This document shows, piece by piece, positions 8,133 to 17,948 of a DNA stretch of 64,000 nt. The stretch covers positions 310,001-374,000 of the forward strand of contig JADKCP010000001.1 in NCBI GenBank assembly GCA_016718805.1, given 5' to 3'. Origin of the DNA: Bacteroidota bacterium. Its GTDB lineage: Bacteria; Bacteroidota; Bacteroidia; UBA4408. Numbering within the stretch: the stretch's first letter is position 1; every line of letters starts with the position of its first letter. Made by a program: the position numbers and the translations under genes. The notes beneath the pieces were generated by a model, which saw only the letters and a program-made list of their open reading frames with translations, was not told the DNA's origin and did no database searches.

Positions 8133-8281
8133 CAAAATCATTTTCTAGAAACCCTTTTTTTTAACGTTTTTCTGTATTAAGATACAACTGTTAAAAAGTT
8201 TATTCTTTTCACATTCAATTCACTAATTTTAAGTATTCTCTTTACACCATTGTTTTGATTTACTCTTAATACATCTAACAC

Positions 8282-11200
8282 ATGCAATTACCATCTACTC
8301 GAAAAATTCTTGGACTGGCATTCGTTTTATTTCTTGCACAAACAGCCATAGCTCAAGTTGTACGCCCTTTCACTACCTATTATCAAACCAATCAAAAGGG
8401 AGGTATTGTATATATTTCCAATGTGAGTGTTTCCTGCGGAAGCGCTAGTGGTTGTGCTGCAGCTGAAGCTGAATTGCCTCCTGCAGGTACCACTCAAAAC
8501 AACGATTTTAACCAAGAATACATCGATATTGACAACGATGGCGCAACCTTTATGTCGTCAAGCGATAGCTTAAATTTACCTGCTTGTAGCAACATTACCT
8601 ATGCCGGACTTTTTTGGGGCGGATCGGTTAACAACGCTACTCCTAATTTTGCCAATCGCGGAAAAGTAAAAATAAAGGCAAATGGCGGCAGCTATGTTGA
8701 AATTGATGCCGATTCTATTGTAAGCAATAACTCAGGCTCTATTACCTATCATTGCTATAAAAACATTACTTCTTTTGCGCAAACAGCCGGTAGATTTGCC
8801 CGTTATACTATTGCCGATTTAGTTACACAAACAGGTTCTGCTAACCGTTTTGGCGGTTGGACACTTGTTGTTGCTTACCGCAATGACCTTGAAACTCAAA
8901 AAAACCTTACTGTATTTGGTGGTGTTGCAAACATCAGTACCACATTTACTCCGGTTCAAATAGATTTAAATGGATTTTTAACTCCTCCAACCGGACCGGT
9001 TACTCTTGAAATGGGTGTTGTTGCTTTTGATGGCGATAGAGGCTTTCTGCAAGACAGTATGTACTTTAATGGAGCCGGAACTTATATTCCTGTGAGTGAT
9101 GCTTTAAACCCTTCACGGGATATTTTTAACAGTACAATCGGAAACAAAGGTGTAGAAAACCCTTTTCGCATTCCGCTTTTACACAATACAATGGGTTGGG
9201 ATGCCGATATTTTTGCACCGGATAACAGCACGAAGAATTTTATTGGAAACAACGCTACGTCTGCATCTTTGCGCCTTACTACCGGAAACGAAAACTACTA
9301 TGCTCAAGTAGTTACCACAGCAATTGATGTGTACGAACCGGATATTCGATTAGGAAATACAACAATTGATATTAACGGTGGATTGCTACTTCCAGGCGAT
9401 ACGCTTGAATACACAGTTACCATGCAAAATCTGGGTAGCGATACTGCAATTAATGCAATGATTATTGATACAATTCCGTTTAACCTCGATTATGTGCCCA
9501 ATTCAATTCGTGTAATTGCCGGACCAAATCAAGGAAGTAAAACCGATGTGGCTGGCGACGATCAAGGTGATTTTGATGCTGCTGCCAACCGTATTATTGT
9601 TCGTATTGGAAATGGTGCAAATGCCACAACCGGTGGTTCTCTTGCCGATAGTCCTTCAGGAACCGACAGTACCACCATTAAATTTAGGGCCACTGTTACC
9701 ACAGAGTGTATAAAATTGAGATGCAGTGAATTTGTAAACTCACTCGCATCAGGTGTTGCAACCGGATTTTTATCAGGGAACACACAAACAAATTTTAGTA
9801 ATCCAAGTATTTTTGACGGACAAGGTTGCCCGATTCCTGGATTTACCAGTACCTTTATTACCCTGCCGCCAACCTGTGCTTTACCACCCGATACTGCATT
9901 CAGTGCTTGTCCTCCGTTTCAGTTTTCAACATTAGCAACTGCCTTACCGGGATATGTATATTTTAACGCAGGTTTTAATCCGGTAGCAATCGCCAGCGCT
10001 AGCGCAACCTATTTTGGTATCAAAACCTTAACAACCGGTTGCACCGATACCATCGCACTTAACATTACTATTTTTCCATCTCCAGCTTTTACTTCTATCA
10101 CCCAAACTAATCCAACTTGTGGTTTACCAAATAGCGGTTCTTTTGTTGTAAACGGAATTAATCCAAGCGACTCAATTGCTTTTACTGTGGGAGCTTCGCA
10201 TAGCAATGCTAGTACCTACGTAGTTGTTTCGAGTTTAACTCCTGCAAATACATTTCAAAACCTTACCGCCGGCACATATACCATTCGTTTAAAAAATGCT
10301 ACTTCCTGTACACTCGATCAAACGGTTGTTTTGGCACCGGCTAGTAATTGTGCTCCGGTTGCCGCAGACGATGCTTTTACTACACCTGAAAATATAGTAC
10401 TTAATAATACTGTTGCTACTAACGATGGTGATTTAAATGGTGATCCTTTAACTTTTACAATCATTACCAATACTGCCCACGGCAATACAGTAATGAATGC
10501 AGACGGAAGTTTTACCTATACTCCTGCACTTAATTACAACGGACTAGATACACTTGTTTATAAAGTATGCGACAACGGGGCTCCTTCACTTTGTGATACA
10601 GCAATTGCAGTAATTACGGTTACACCTATTAATAATGCTCCTATAGCTGTTGATGATGTTGATACCACAAACGAAGACACTATTTTAAACTCAACCGTAG
10701 CAACTAACGATAGCGACATTGAAGGGAATGCACTTACTTATAGCCTGCTTACAAATAGTGTCAACGGAGTAGTTTTAGTAAATAGCAATGGTACTTATAC
10801 CTACACACCTTCAGCTAATTTTAACGGTACTGATAGTTTCACCTATTTGGTTTGCGACGATGGAATCCCTTCACTTTGTGATACAGCTTTGGTTACCATT
10901 ACAGTAAATCCAGTGAACGATTCACCAATTGCTGTTGATGATACGCTTTTTGGTGGAATTAATTTGGCACTTAACGGGGATGTTTCTGTGAACGATAATG
11001 ATGTAGATGGCGACCCTCTTAGCTTTTCTGTTATAACGAATCCAATAAATGGAGTTGTGGTGATGAACTCAAATGGAACATTTACTTATACACCTAACAA
11101 TGGTTTTAGCGGCAACGATACTTTATATTATACTGTTTGCGACAATGGAGCACCAGCGCTATGTGATACAGCAATGGTGGTACTTGGAATTAACACCATC

Positions 11201-14200
11201 AACCTGGCACCTGTAGCTGTTGATGATAGCGGAATTATAACCGATGAGGATACTCCAGTAAACGGCGATGTTAGCACCAACGATTTCGATCCCAATAACG
11301 ATCCACTTACATTTAGCTTACTAAGCAATGCTGCTAATGGCAATGTAGTTGTTAATTCGGATGGTACATTTACCTATACTCCCGCCTTAAATTTCAATGG
11401 TACCGACACATTTACTTACTTGGTTTGCGATACCGGTGTTGCTGCTCTTTGTGATACGGGACTTGTAACCATTACGGTTAATCCTGTGAACGACGCCCCT
11501 GTTGCAATTGATGATGTTGTTTTTGGTGGATTAAATTTATCGGTTAATGGAAATGCATCTACCAACGATTTTGATGTGGATGGAGATACACTAAGTTATT
11601 CAGTGGTTTCAGGTCCTGATAGTGGTAGTGTTGTATTTAATAACGATGGTACTTTTACATATACTCCCAATAATAATTTCATAGGTAACGACACTATTTA
11701 TTATGCTGTATGCGATAATGGAACTCCTGTATTGTGCGATACAGCGTTTATTGTAGTGGGTGTAAATACCATCAACCTTGCTCCAATAGCTACAGACGAT
11801 GCAGGCTTTACCACTCCGGAAGATACTCAACTCAACGGAGATGTTTCCTTGAATGATTTCGACCCTAATGCAAATCCCCTCACTTTTACCTTGCTTGCGA
11901 ATGCCACCAATGGTACAGTAATTCTGAATTCAAATGGGACATTTACATATACACCCAATGCTAATTTTAACGGCAATGATAGCTTTACCTATCAGGTGTG
12001 CGATAATGGAGCTCCGGCATTGTGCGATTCTGCTACTGTGTTTATTACTGTTAGCTCGGTAAACGATGCGCCATTTGCAGTGGATGATGTACTTGCCACC
12101 ACTATTAACACAACGGTTAATGGAAATGCTGCTACCAATGATTTTGATGTAGATGGCGATTCGCTCTTTTATTCAATAATTGGATTACCTGCGAATGGAA
12201 CTTCCATATTGAACAGCAATGGAACATTTAGCTATCAACCAAACACAGGATTTACTGGAAACGACACCATTGTGTATCAAGTATGCGACAATGGAAGCCC
12301 CGTGTTGTGTGATACTGCCATAATTGTAATAGGAGTGAACCTTGTAAATTTTGCACCTTCTGCTGTTAACGATACACTTACTACAAATGAAGATACTCAG
12401 TTGTTAGGAGATGTTTCAACCAATGATACAGATCCGAATTTAAATCCACTTAGCTATACCGTATTGGTAAATGTGCTTCATGGTACATTAGTGCTTAATG
12501 CAAATGGTTCGTTCACCTATACTCCGGCACTCAACTACAATGGACCGGATACATTTAGCTACCAGGTTTGCGACAACGGAATTCCCGCACTTTGCGACAC
12601 AGCTGTAGTATTTATAACTGTAACACCTGTTAATGATAAACCAGTTGCTGTTGATGACAATACCTCAACCAACAGTCAAACTCCTGTTAGTGGCACAGTA
12701 GCAACCAACGATTTTGATGTGGATGTAGACCCACTTACGTTTAGTGTTTTAACACAACCAAATCTTGGAACCATTGTTTTAAACGCAAATGGAGCCTATA
12801 CTTACACTCCTTCAGGAACAGCCGGGGTAGATACAGTAGTTTATGTAGTGTGCGATAACGGTTCTCCGGCTTTGTGTGATACCGCCTTGTTAATTATTAC
12901 AGTTCAACAAGCAATTACAACACCAACAGCAACCGACGATACATTTAGCACAAACGAAGATACTCAGCTGAATGCAGATGTGTCGCTCAACGATGCTACC
13001 GGAGGTAATCTTGTAACTTATTCAATACTAACCAATGCTAGCAATGGAACAGCTGTAATGAATACCAATGGAACCTTTACCTACACGCCAAATTTAAACT
13101 ACAATGGTCCAGATAGTTTTACCTATACAATTTGTACCAATGGTCCATCTATTCTTTGCGATACAGCAGTTGTTTCAATTACAGTTGTACCTGTAAACGA
13201 CATTCCGCTGGCAGTTGATGATAATTATATCACTAATTTTAACACTGCCCTCTCAAGCGATGTAAGTATAAATGACAGTGATATTGATGGTAATACCCTT
13301 TCATTTACTTTGGTAAGCAATGTTACAAATGGCTCATTAACGTTTAACAGTAATGGAACTTTTTTATACACACCAAATGCAGGATTTAGTGGAACCGATA
13401 CATTTGAGTATAGCGTTTGCGATAATGGTACACCACAATTATGCGATACCGCTTTGGTTACAATCGTAGTGAATCCGGATTTGCCTTTCGTACTTGTAGG
13501 TGTTGCTAAATCAGTATCTACACCAATTGCTGCCGGTAACGGAAGCTTTACAGTAAGCTATAAAATCACCGTTAAAAACTATGGTAATACAATTGCTTCA
13601 GACGTACAAGTAGTGGATAATTTAGCTGCTACTTTTCCTCCTCCGGCTACTTTTAGTATAACTTCACTTCAGGCAATTAATTTTGTTACCAATCCGCTTT
13701 ACAACGGTACTTCTAACACCAATTTATTAGAGCCTATAACCAATCAATTGACAGCTGGTGCTAGCGACACAATTACGCTTACTTTATTGGTAAATCCAGC
13801 AGGTAATGTTGGTCCATTTGTAAATATTGCTCAGGCATCTGCGTTGAGTAGCCAACCCGATTCCTCAGTAAATGGTAATAACCCTGATCCCGATGGAAAT
13901 GGTATTCCTTCTGAAAATGGAGCAACTCCATTGCTGTTTCCTGCTACAAAATTCCAGATTGGTTTGGGTAAAACAGCAGTTGTTGCGCCACAAAGCGACG
14001 GAACATTTGATGTAACCTACACCTTCGAAGTTGAGAATATGGGAGATATTCCTTTGACAAATATTGATGTAATTGATAACTTAAATACAACGTTCCCTTC
14101 TCCACTTACCAGTAACATTGTTGCAGTTAGCGCGAGTGGAAGCTTGGTTGCAAATAGCAACTATACAGGAACCGGTGCCAATACAAACTTGCTCAATTCA

Positions 14201-14722
14201 CAACAAAGCAACCTTGCTCCGGCTGCTAAACACACTATTGTATTAAAAGTAAATGTCAACACCCATGGCACCTCCGGCACCTATAACAATTCGGCCGAAG
14301 CACATGGAACCGGACCAGGTACTTCTATTACAAAAGATGTGAGTAACAATGGCCATATTGATGATAACTTAAATGGAAATCCTAGCGATCAAGGTGAAGA
14401 TACACCAACTCCGGTTACTTTGAATGGTGAGGTGATTGTAACTCCGCTAGTTTTGGATGTTCCCGAAGGATTTACTCCGGATGGAGATGCTCAAAACGAG
14501 TTTTTTGTAATACAAGGTTTATCGAATTACCCCGACAATGAACTTACTATCTACAACCGATGGGGAAATATTGTATACCAAAAAACAGGATACGACAACA
14601 CTTGGAATGGATACTCGGATAAAGGAGATGGAAAGGTTACCCAAGGAACTTATTATTACTTGCTTGAACTGAATAAGGATGATGAAAAGGCATTAAAAGG
14701 CTATATCGTTATTGAATACTAA
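8282..14722 (+). CDS. Giant surface adhesin with 11 cadherin-like repeats, DUF11-like domains and T9SS type B sorting domain
   Basis: 2146 residues with a signal peptide (KILGLAFVLFLAQTAIAQ). Residues ~25-350 form a conserved N-terminal region (TYAGLFWGGSV). DUF11-like segments lie around 355-480 (TLEYTVTMQNLGSDTAINA) and twice more at ~1737-1960 (FTVSYKITVKNYGNTIASD; FDVTYTFEVENMGDIPLTN). Residues 691-~1732 are eleven ~95-residue repeats of the type APVAVDDxxTTNEDT...NGTFTYTP...NFNGTDSFTYxVCDNG, the tandem cadherin/Ig-like fold of surface adhesins. The last ~85 residues (VPEGFTPDGDAQNEFF, NRWGNIVY, GTYYYLLEL) are the gliding-motility-associated type B sorting domain. It should be secreted by the T9SS and held on the surface, for adhesion or gliding. 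A PorP/SprF gene and a PorE-like gene follow within 50 bp each, as is usual for type B cargo. Confidence 0.92.
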   Translation: MQLPSTRKILGLAFVLFLAQTAIAQVVRPFTTYYQTNQKGGIVYISNVSVSCGSASGCAAAEAELPPAGTTQNNDFNQEYIDIDNDGATFMSSSDSLNLPACSNITYAGLFWGGSVNNATPNFANRGKVKIKANGGSYVEIDADSIVSNNSGSITYHCYKNITSFAQTAGRFARYTIADLVTQTGSANRFGGWTLVVAYRNDLETQKNLTVFGGVANISTTFTPVQIDLNGFLTPPTGPVTLEMGVVAFDGDRGFLQDSMYFNGAGTYIPVSDALNPSRDIFNSTIGNKGVENPFRIPLLHNTMGWDADIFAPDNSTKNFIGNNATSASLRLTTGNENYYAQVVTTAIDVYEPDIRLGNTTIDINGGLLLPGDTLEYTVTMQNLGSDTAINAMIIDTIPFNLDYVPNSIRVIAGPNQGSKTDVAGDDQGDFDAAANRIIVRIGNGANATTGGSLADSPSGTDSTTIKFRATVTTECIKLRCSEFVNSLASGVATGFLSGNTQTNFSNPSIFDGQGCPIPGFTSTFITLPPTCALPPDTAFSACPPFQFSTLATALPGYVYFNAGFNPVAIASASATYFGIKTLTTGCTDTIALNITIFPSPAFTSITQTNPTCGLPNSGSFVVNGINPSDSIAFTVGASHSNASTYVVVSSLTPANTFQNLTAGTYTIRLKNATSCTLDQTVVLAPASNCAPVAADDAFTTPENIVLNNTVATNDGDLNGDPLTFTIITNTAHGNTVMNADGSFTYTPALNYNGLDTLVYKVCDNGAPSLCDTAIAVITVTPINNAPIAVDDVDTTNEDTILNSTVATNDSDIEGNALTYSLLTNSVNGVVLVNSNGTYTYTPSANFNGTDSFTYLVCDDGIPSLCDTALVTITVNPVNDSPIAVDDTLFGGINLALNGDVSVNDNDVDGDPLSFSVITNPINGVVVMNSNGTFTYTPNNGFSGNDTLYYTVCDNGAPALCDTAMVVLGINTINLAPVAVDDSGIITDEDTPVNGDVSTNDFDPNNDPLTFSLLSNAANGNVVVNSDGTFTYTPALNFNGTDTFTYLVCDTGVAALCDTGLVTITVNPVNDAPVAIDDVVFGGLNLSVNGNASTNDFDVDGDTLSYSVVSGPDSGSVVFNNDGTFTYTPNNNFIGNDTIYYAVCDNGTPVLCDTAFIVVGVNTINLAPIATDDAGFTTPEDTQLNGDVSLNDFDPNANPLTFTLLANATNGTVILNSNGTFTYTPNANFNGNDSFTYQVCDNGAPALCDSATVFITVSSVNDAPFAVDDVLATTINTTVNGNAATNDFDVDGDSLFYSIIGLPANGTSILNSNGTFSYQPNTGFTGNDTIVYQVCDNGSPVLCDTAIIVIGVNLVNFAPSAVNDTLTTNEDTQLLGDVSTNDTDPNLNPLSYTVLVNVLHGTLVLNANGSFTYTPALNYNGPDTFSYQVCDNGIPALCDTAVVFITVTPVNDKPVAVDDNTSTNSQTPVSGTVATNDFDVDVDPLTFSVLTQPNLGTIVLNANGAYTYTPSGTAGVDTVVYVVCDNGSPALCDTALLIITVQQAITTPTATDDTFSTNEDTQLNADVSLNDATGGNLVTYSILTNASNGTAVMNTNGTFTYTPNLNYNGPDSFTYTICTNGPSILCDTAVVSITVVPVNDIPLAVDDNYITNFNTALSSDVSINDSDIDGNTLSFTLVSNVTNGSLTFNSNGTFLYTPNAGFSGTDTFEYSVCDNGTPQLCDTALVTIVVNPDLPFVLVGVAKSVSTPIAAGNGSFTVSYKITVKNYGNTIASDVQVVDNLAATFPPPATFSITSLQAINFVTNPLYNGTSNTNLLEPITNQLTAGASDTITLTLLVNPAGNVGPFVNIAQASALSSQPDSSVNGNNPDPDGNGIPSENGATPLLFPATKFQIGLGKTAVVAPQSDGTFDVTYTFEVENMGDIPLTNIDVIDNLNTTFPSPLTSNIVAVSASGSLVANSNYTGTGANTNLLNSQQSNLAPAAKHTIVLKVNVNTHGTSGTYNNSAEAHGTGPGTSITKDVSNNGHIDDNLNGNPSDQGEDTPTPVTLNGEVIVTPLVLDVPEGFTPDGDAQNEFFVIQGLSNYPDNELTIYNRWGNIVYQKTGYDNTWNGYSDKGDGKVTQGTYYYLLELNKDDEKALKGYIVIEY
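10352..13476 (+). repeat. Eleven ~285-bp tandem repeats encoding cadherin-like domains
   Basis: Eleven units, each ~95 residues, begin at PVAADDAFTTPEN, PIAVDDVDTTNEDT, PIAVDDTLFGG, PVAVDDSGIITDEDT, PVAIDDVVFGG, PIATDDAGFTTPEDT, PFAVDDVLATT, PSAVNDTLTTNEDT, PVAVDDNTSTNSQT, PTATDDTFSTNEDT and PLAVDDNYITNFNT. From the second on, units alternate between an EDT-containing type and a type lacking it, giving five two-domain blocks of ~570 bp. Confidence 0.9.
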
Positions 14723-14770
14723 GTATTGATTAATTAAGAGTTTTAGGAATTAATTTCAATTGAAAAAAGA

Positions 14771-15730
14771 ATGAAAAAATTCATCACAAAAAAACTGATT
14801 ATCTGCTCGCTGTTTTTATTACTTGGCTCAACCGCTAAGGTATTGGCGCAGTACGATCCCATGTTTACACAGTACATGTTTAACGAAATGTTCATTAATC
14901 CTGCCTATGCAGGAAGTAAGGAAGCTTTGGCAATTAATGCACTTCACCGACAACAATGGGTTGGTTTTGAAGGACGCCCAGTTACCACCACGCTTTCCAT
15001 GCATGGTCCATTGGCAAACAATAAAATGGGTATCGGTCTTAGTTTGTTAAATGAGAACATAGCATCCGGAAAATTAAAACGTAATTTGGCCTATATAACC
15101 TATGCATACCGCATTAAAACGGGCGAAAATGGACACCTTAGTTTTGGTTTAATGGGTGGAGCCCATATACAATCAAATAACTACGCATCCTTGCAAACTA
15201 CCGATATAAATGATGTACGCTTTTCAGCAAACACCGGCAATGTTATGACTCCAAATTTTGGTGCCGGAATTTATTATTCAACACAAAAGTTTTATGCCGG
15301 ACTCTCGCTTCCGCGCATGGTTGCTGATAATTTAGGAATAACTTCTACCGGCGATGTCAAGAAAAACACATCAATTGATCCTTCAAAATTCCACTACTAC
15401 TTTACAATAGGGCGTGTATTTGATGCAGGCGACAATGTTAAATTAAAACCTCAGGTGATGTTGAAGGCGGTGAAAAATGCGCCTGTTGAAATGGATTTAA
15501 ATCTAAGTGCATTACTGATGGAGAAAATTTGGATTGGTGCCTCATACCGCACAAAGGCCGATCTTTCATTTATTGCCGGAATACAGGTTAACCCACAATT
15601 TTTAGTTAGTTATTCATACGATTATTCACTTAATGATTTAGGTTCTTACACCAGTGGATCACACGAAATAGGTTTGGGATACGTATTTGGATTTAAAGGT
15701 AAAAAAGTAATATCAAACCGATACTTCTAA
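14771..15730 (+). CDS. Type IX secretion system membrane protein, PorP/SprF family
   Basis: 319 residues with a signal peptide (LIICSLFLLLGSTAKVLAQ). The start YDPMFTQYMFNEMFINPAYAGS is cut here to its key part FTQYMFNEMFINPAYAGS, the hallmark of the PorP/SprF family of outer-membrane beta-barrels. SprF is needed for secretion of the SprB adhesin in Flavobacterium, and family members are usually encoded right after the type B cargo they serve. It follows the giant adhesin by 48 bp with no visible promoter, so it is probably co-transcribed and dedicated to that adhesin. The C terminus GYVFGFKGKKVISNRYF ends in a typical barrel strand followed by a short tail. Confidence 0.92.
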   Translation: MKKFITKKLIICSLFLLLGSTAKVLAQYDPMFTQYMFNEMFINPAYAGSKEALAINALHRQQWVGFEGRPVTTTLSMHGPLANNKMGIGLSLLNENIASGKLKRNLAYITYAYRIKTGENGHLSFGLMGGAHIQSNNYASLQTTDINDVRFSANTGNVMTPNFGAGIYYSTQKFYAGLSLPRMVADNLGITSTGDVKKNTSIDPSKFHYYFTIGRVFDAGDNVKLKPQVMLKAVKNAPVEMDLNLSALLMEKIWIGASYRTKADLSFIAGIQVNPQFLVSYSYDYSLNDLGSYTSGSHEIGLGYVFGFKGKKVISNRYF

Positions 15731-15774
15731 AACGCTGACGCTATTAAATAACAATTGCATAAAATTTTTTATTT

Positions 15775-17943
15775 ATGATAACAACACATTCTTTCAAAAT
15801 TACAGCATTGGTAATGCTTATATCGTTATCGGTTGCAACTTTCGCACAACAAAAGTCGCTTACAAGAGCCAACCAATTGTTCGACGATAAGTCCTATGTT
15901 GATGCAATTGAAAAATACGAACGCATCCTAAAGAAGGATAAAAATAATGCTTCAGCATTGAAGAAAATTGCCGAATGTTATCGATTAAACAACAATACAA
16001 CAAAGGCTGAAGTTTATTACGCTCGATTAATAGAATCTAAAAATGCTAGCAGTGATGAGGTTTTGCACTACATTCAAACCTTGTTCAGCAATGGAAATTA
16101 TGCTAAGGCTAAAGAGGTACTTTCTTCACCTGTAGCTCCTTCTGATAGCCGCACAGCTAATTACCTTAAAGGGTTGAATAACCTAAAGGAATACTACAAA
16201 GATTCAGCTTCGGTAAAAGTAAAATTCGAATCTGCTTTGAATTCAGAAGGCAATGATTTTTCTCCGGTTCTTACTAAAAACGCTGTGTTATTTACTTCAT
16301 CGCGACCACGCACACAATGGGTAAAAAAGGAACATAGTTGGAGCAACAAAGTTTACAATGTACTATATATTGCTAAGAAACAAGGAACTGTATTTGAAGC
16401 AGTAAAGCCTTTTGCAAAAGAATATAGCTCTAATTACAACGATGGCCCTGCTTGCTTTTCAAGCGAAGGTAAAAAGATGATTTTTACAGCAAACAGCATG
16501 GCAGAAAATCGTAAACCAACAAAAGGTGATATTGTAAAACTTCAATTGTTTACTGCTTCCTATAACGCCGACGACAATGATTACGAAGGTCTTGAAGCTT
16601 TTGCTTATAACAACGATGGGTACAATTGCGCTCACCCTGCTCTTAGCAGCGATGGAATGCTCCTGGTATTTTCATCCGATATGCCTGGAACACTTGGAGG
16701 AATGGACCTTTGGCAAAGCAAATGGGAAGGATCAAAATGGTCAAAACCCGAAAATTTGGGCGATAAAATTAACAGCCCGGGCAACGAGGTATTCCCAACT
16801 TTAGGTGCCGATGGTACACTCTATTTTTCGTCAAACGGAAGAGATGGATTGGGAGGACTCGATCTTTACTCAGCTGCTGGTACCGCTGGAAATTGGACTG
16901 CTGCAAGCAATATGAATGCACCATTTAACAGCTCAAAGGACGATTTCGGTATTACACTCGACAAAGATGCTAAGACCGGATATTTTTCATCTAACAGAGC
17001 CTCTGCCAAAGGAGATGATGATATTTTTTCATTTAGTAGAGACAAGGTTAATACAACAAAAAATTACTTGGTTCTGGTTAAAGATGCTGCTACCAAGAAA
17101 TTAATAGAATCAGAACTTCAATACAAAGACCTTAAGAGCGGCACTGTTAATGAGCAAAAAGGAAACGGGAAATACATGCTTTCTGTAACACCTGAAAGTG
17201 AGCTAGAACTTCTTGCGAAGGCTACTAAATATCAGGAAAAGTCGTTGAAAACAAAACTATCTACTGATAGTATTGAGCTATTTTTAAATGCCGAAGATAA
17301 AAACTGCATCAACGGAATTGTCCTCGACAAATCAAACAATGGTACACCAGCGCCAGATGCAACTGTAGTAATTAAAGACAATGCAGGTACAAAGGTGTTT
17401 GAAACAATTACAGGAAGCGACGGTAAATACAGTAAATGCGACCTCGACAAAGACAAATCCTATACAGTTACCACTAGCAAAAAAGGTGGATATTTTACCA
17501 AAACAGAAGGTATTAAAATACCTGCCACCGAAGTTAAAACAACAGAACTTGAAAAAATTGTTGTTGGAAAAGCAATTAAAATCGACAATATTTATTTCGA
17601 TTTAGGAAAGGCTGATATCCGCAACGACGCTGCGAATGAGCTCGACAAAACAGTTCTCTTGTTAAACGACAACCCCGATATTATTGTAGAATTAAGTTCG
17701 CATACCGATTGCAGAGGTTCTGCTGCATCCAATCTTGCACTTTCTGAATCTCGCGCCAAATCAAGCGTTGCCTACATAATTGCAAAAGGCATCAACAAAA
17801 AGCGTATCAGTGGTAGAGGTTACGGCGAAAGTAAACTTACCAATTCATGTGCTTGCGAAGGAGCTGTAAAATCAACTTGTTCCGAACAAGAACACCAACA
17901 AAATAGACGCACCGAATTTAAAGTTACCGGTTTCGCTAAATAG
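15775..17943 (+). CDS. PorE-like OmpA family protein (TPR, PD40 propeller, carboxypeptidase-regulatory-like, OmpA)
   Basis: 722 residues with a signal peptide ending near ATFAQQ. Residues ~25-130 are TPR-like helices (ANQLFDDKSYVDAIEKYERI). Residues ~160-420 carry PD40/WD40-like propeller blades (AHPALSSDGMLLVFSSD, GTLYFSSNGRDGLGGLDLY). Residues ~505-590 are a carboxypeptidase-regulatory-like domain (INGIVLDKSNNGTPAPDATV). The C terminus is an OmpA domain (NIYFDLGKADIRNDAANEL, SHTDCRGSAASNLALSESRA) that binds peptidoglycan. This order matches PorE of Porphyromonas gingivalis, a periplasmic T9SS component. As the third gene of the adhesin locus (44-bp gap), it probably couples the PorP/SprF barrel to the cell wall. 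Several paralogues per genome are usual, so this is a PorE-like protein rather than necessarily PorE itself. Confidence 0.88.
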   Translation: MITTHSFKITALVMLISLSVATFAQQKSLTRANQLFDDKSYVDAIEKYERILKKDKNNASALKKIAECYRLNNNTTKAEVYYARLIESKNASSDEVLHYIQTLFSNGNYAKAKEVLSSPVAPSDSRTANYLKGLNNLKEYYKDSASVKVKFESALNSEGNDFSPVLTKNAVLFTSSRPRTQWVKKEHSWSNKVYNVLYIAKKQGTVFEAVKPFAKEYSSNYNDGPACFSSEGKKMIFTANSMAENRKPTKGDIVKLQLFTASYNADDNDYEGLEAFAYNNDGYNCAHPALSSDGMLLVFSSDMPGTLGGMDLWQSKWEGSKWSKPENLGDKINSPGNEVFPTLGADGTLYFSSNGRDGLGGLDLYSAAGTAGNWTAASNMNAPFNSSKDDFGITLDKDAKTGYFSSNRASAKGDDDIFSFSRDKVNTTKNYLVLVKDAATKKLIESELQYKDLKSGTVNEQKGNGKYMLSVTPESELELLAKATKYQEKSLKTKLSTDSIELFLNAEDKNCINGIVLDKSNNGTPAPDATVVIKDNAGTKVFETITGSDGKYSKCDLDKDKSYTVTTSKKGGYFTKTEGIKIPATEVKTTELEKIVVGKAIKIDNIYFDLGKADIRNDAANELDKTVLLLNDNPDIIVELSSHTDCRGSAASNLALSESRAKSSVAYIIAKGINKKRISGRGYGESKLTNSCACEGAVKSTCSEQEHQQNRRTEFKVTGFAK

Positions 17944-17948
17944 TAAGG

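Noticed and set aside
10352..13476. Repeats as a possible recombination or CRISPR-like array
   Set aside because: They are in-frame protein domain repeats of ~285 bp with no spacer logic.
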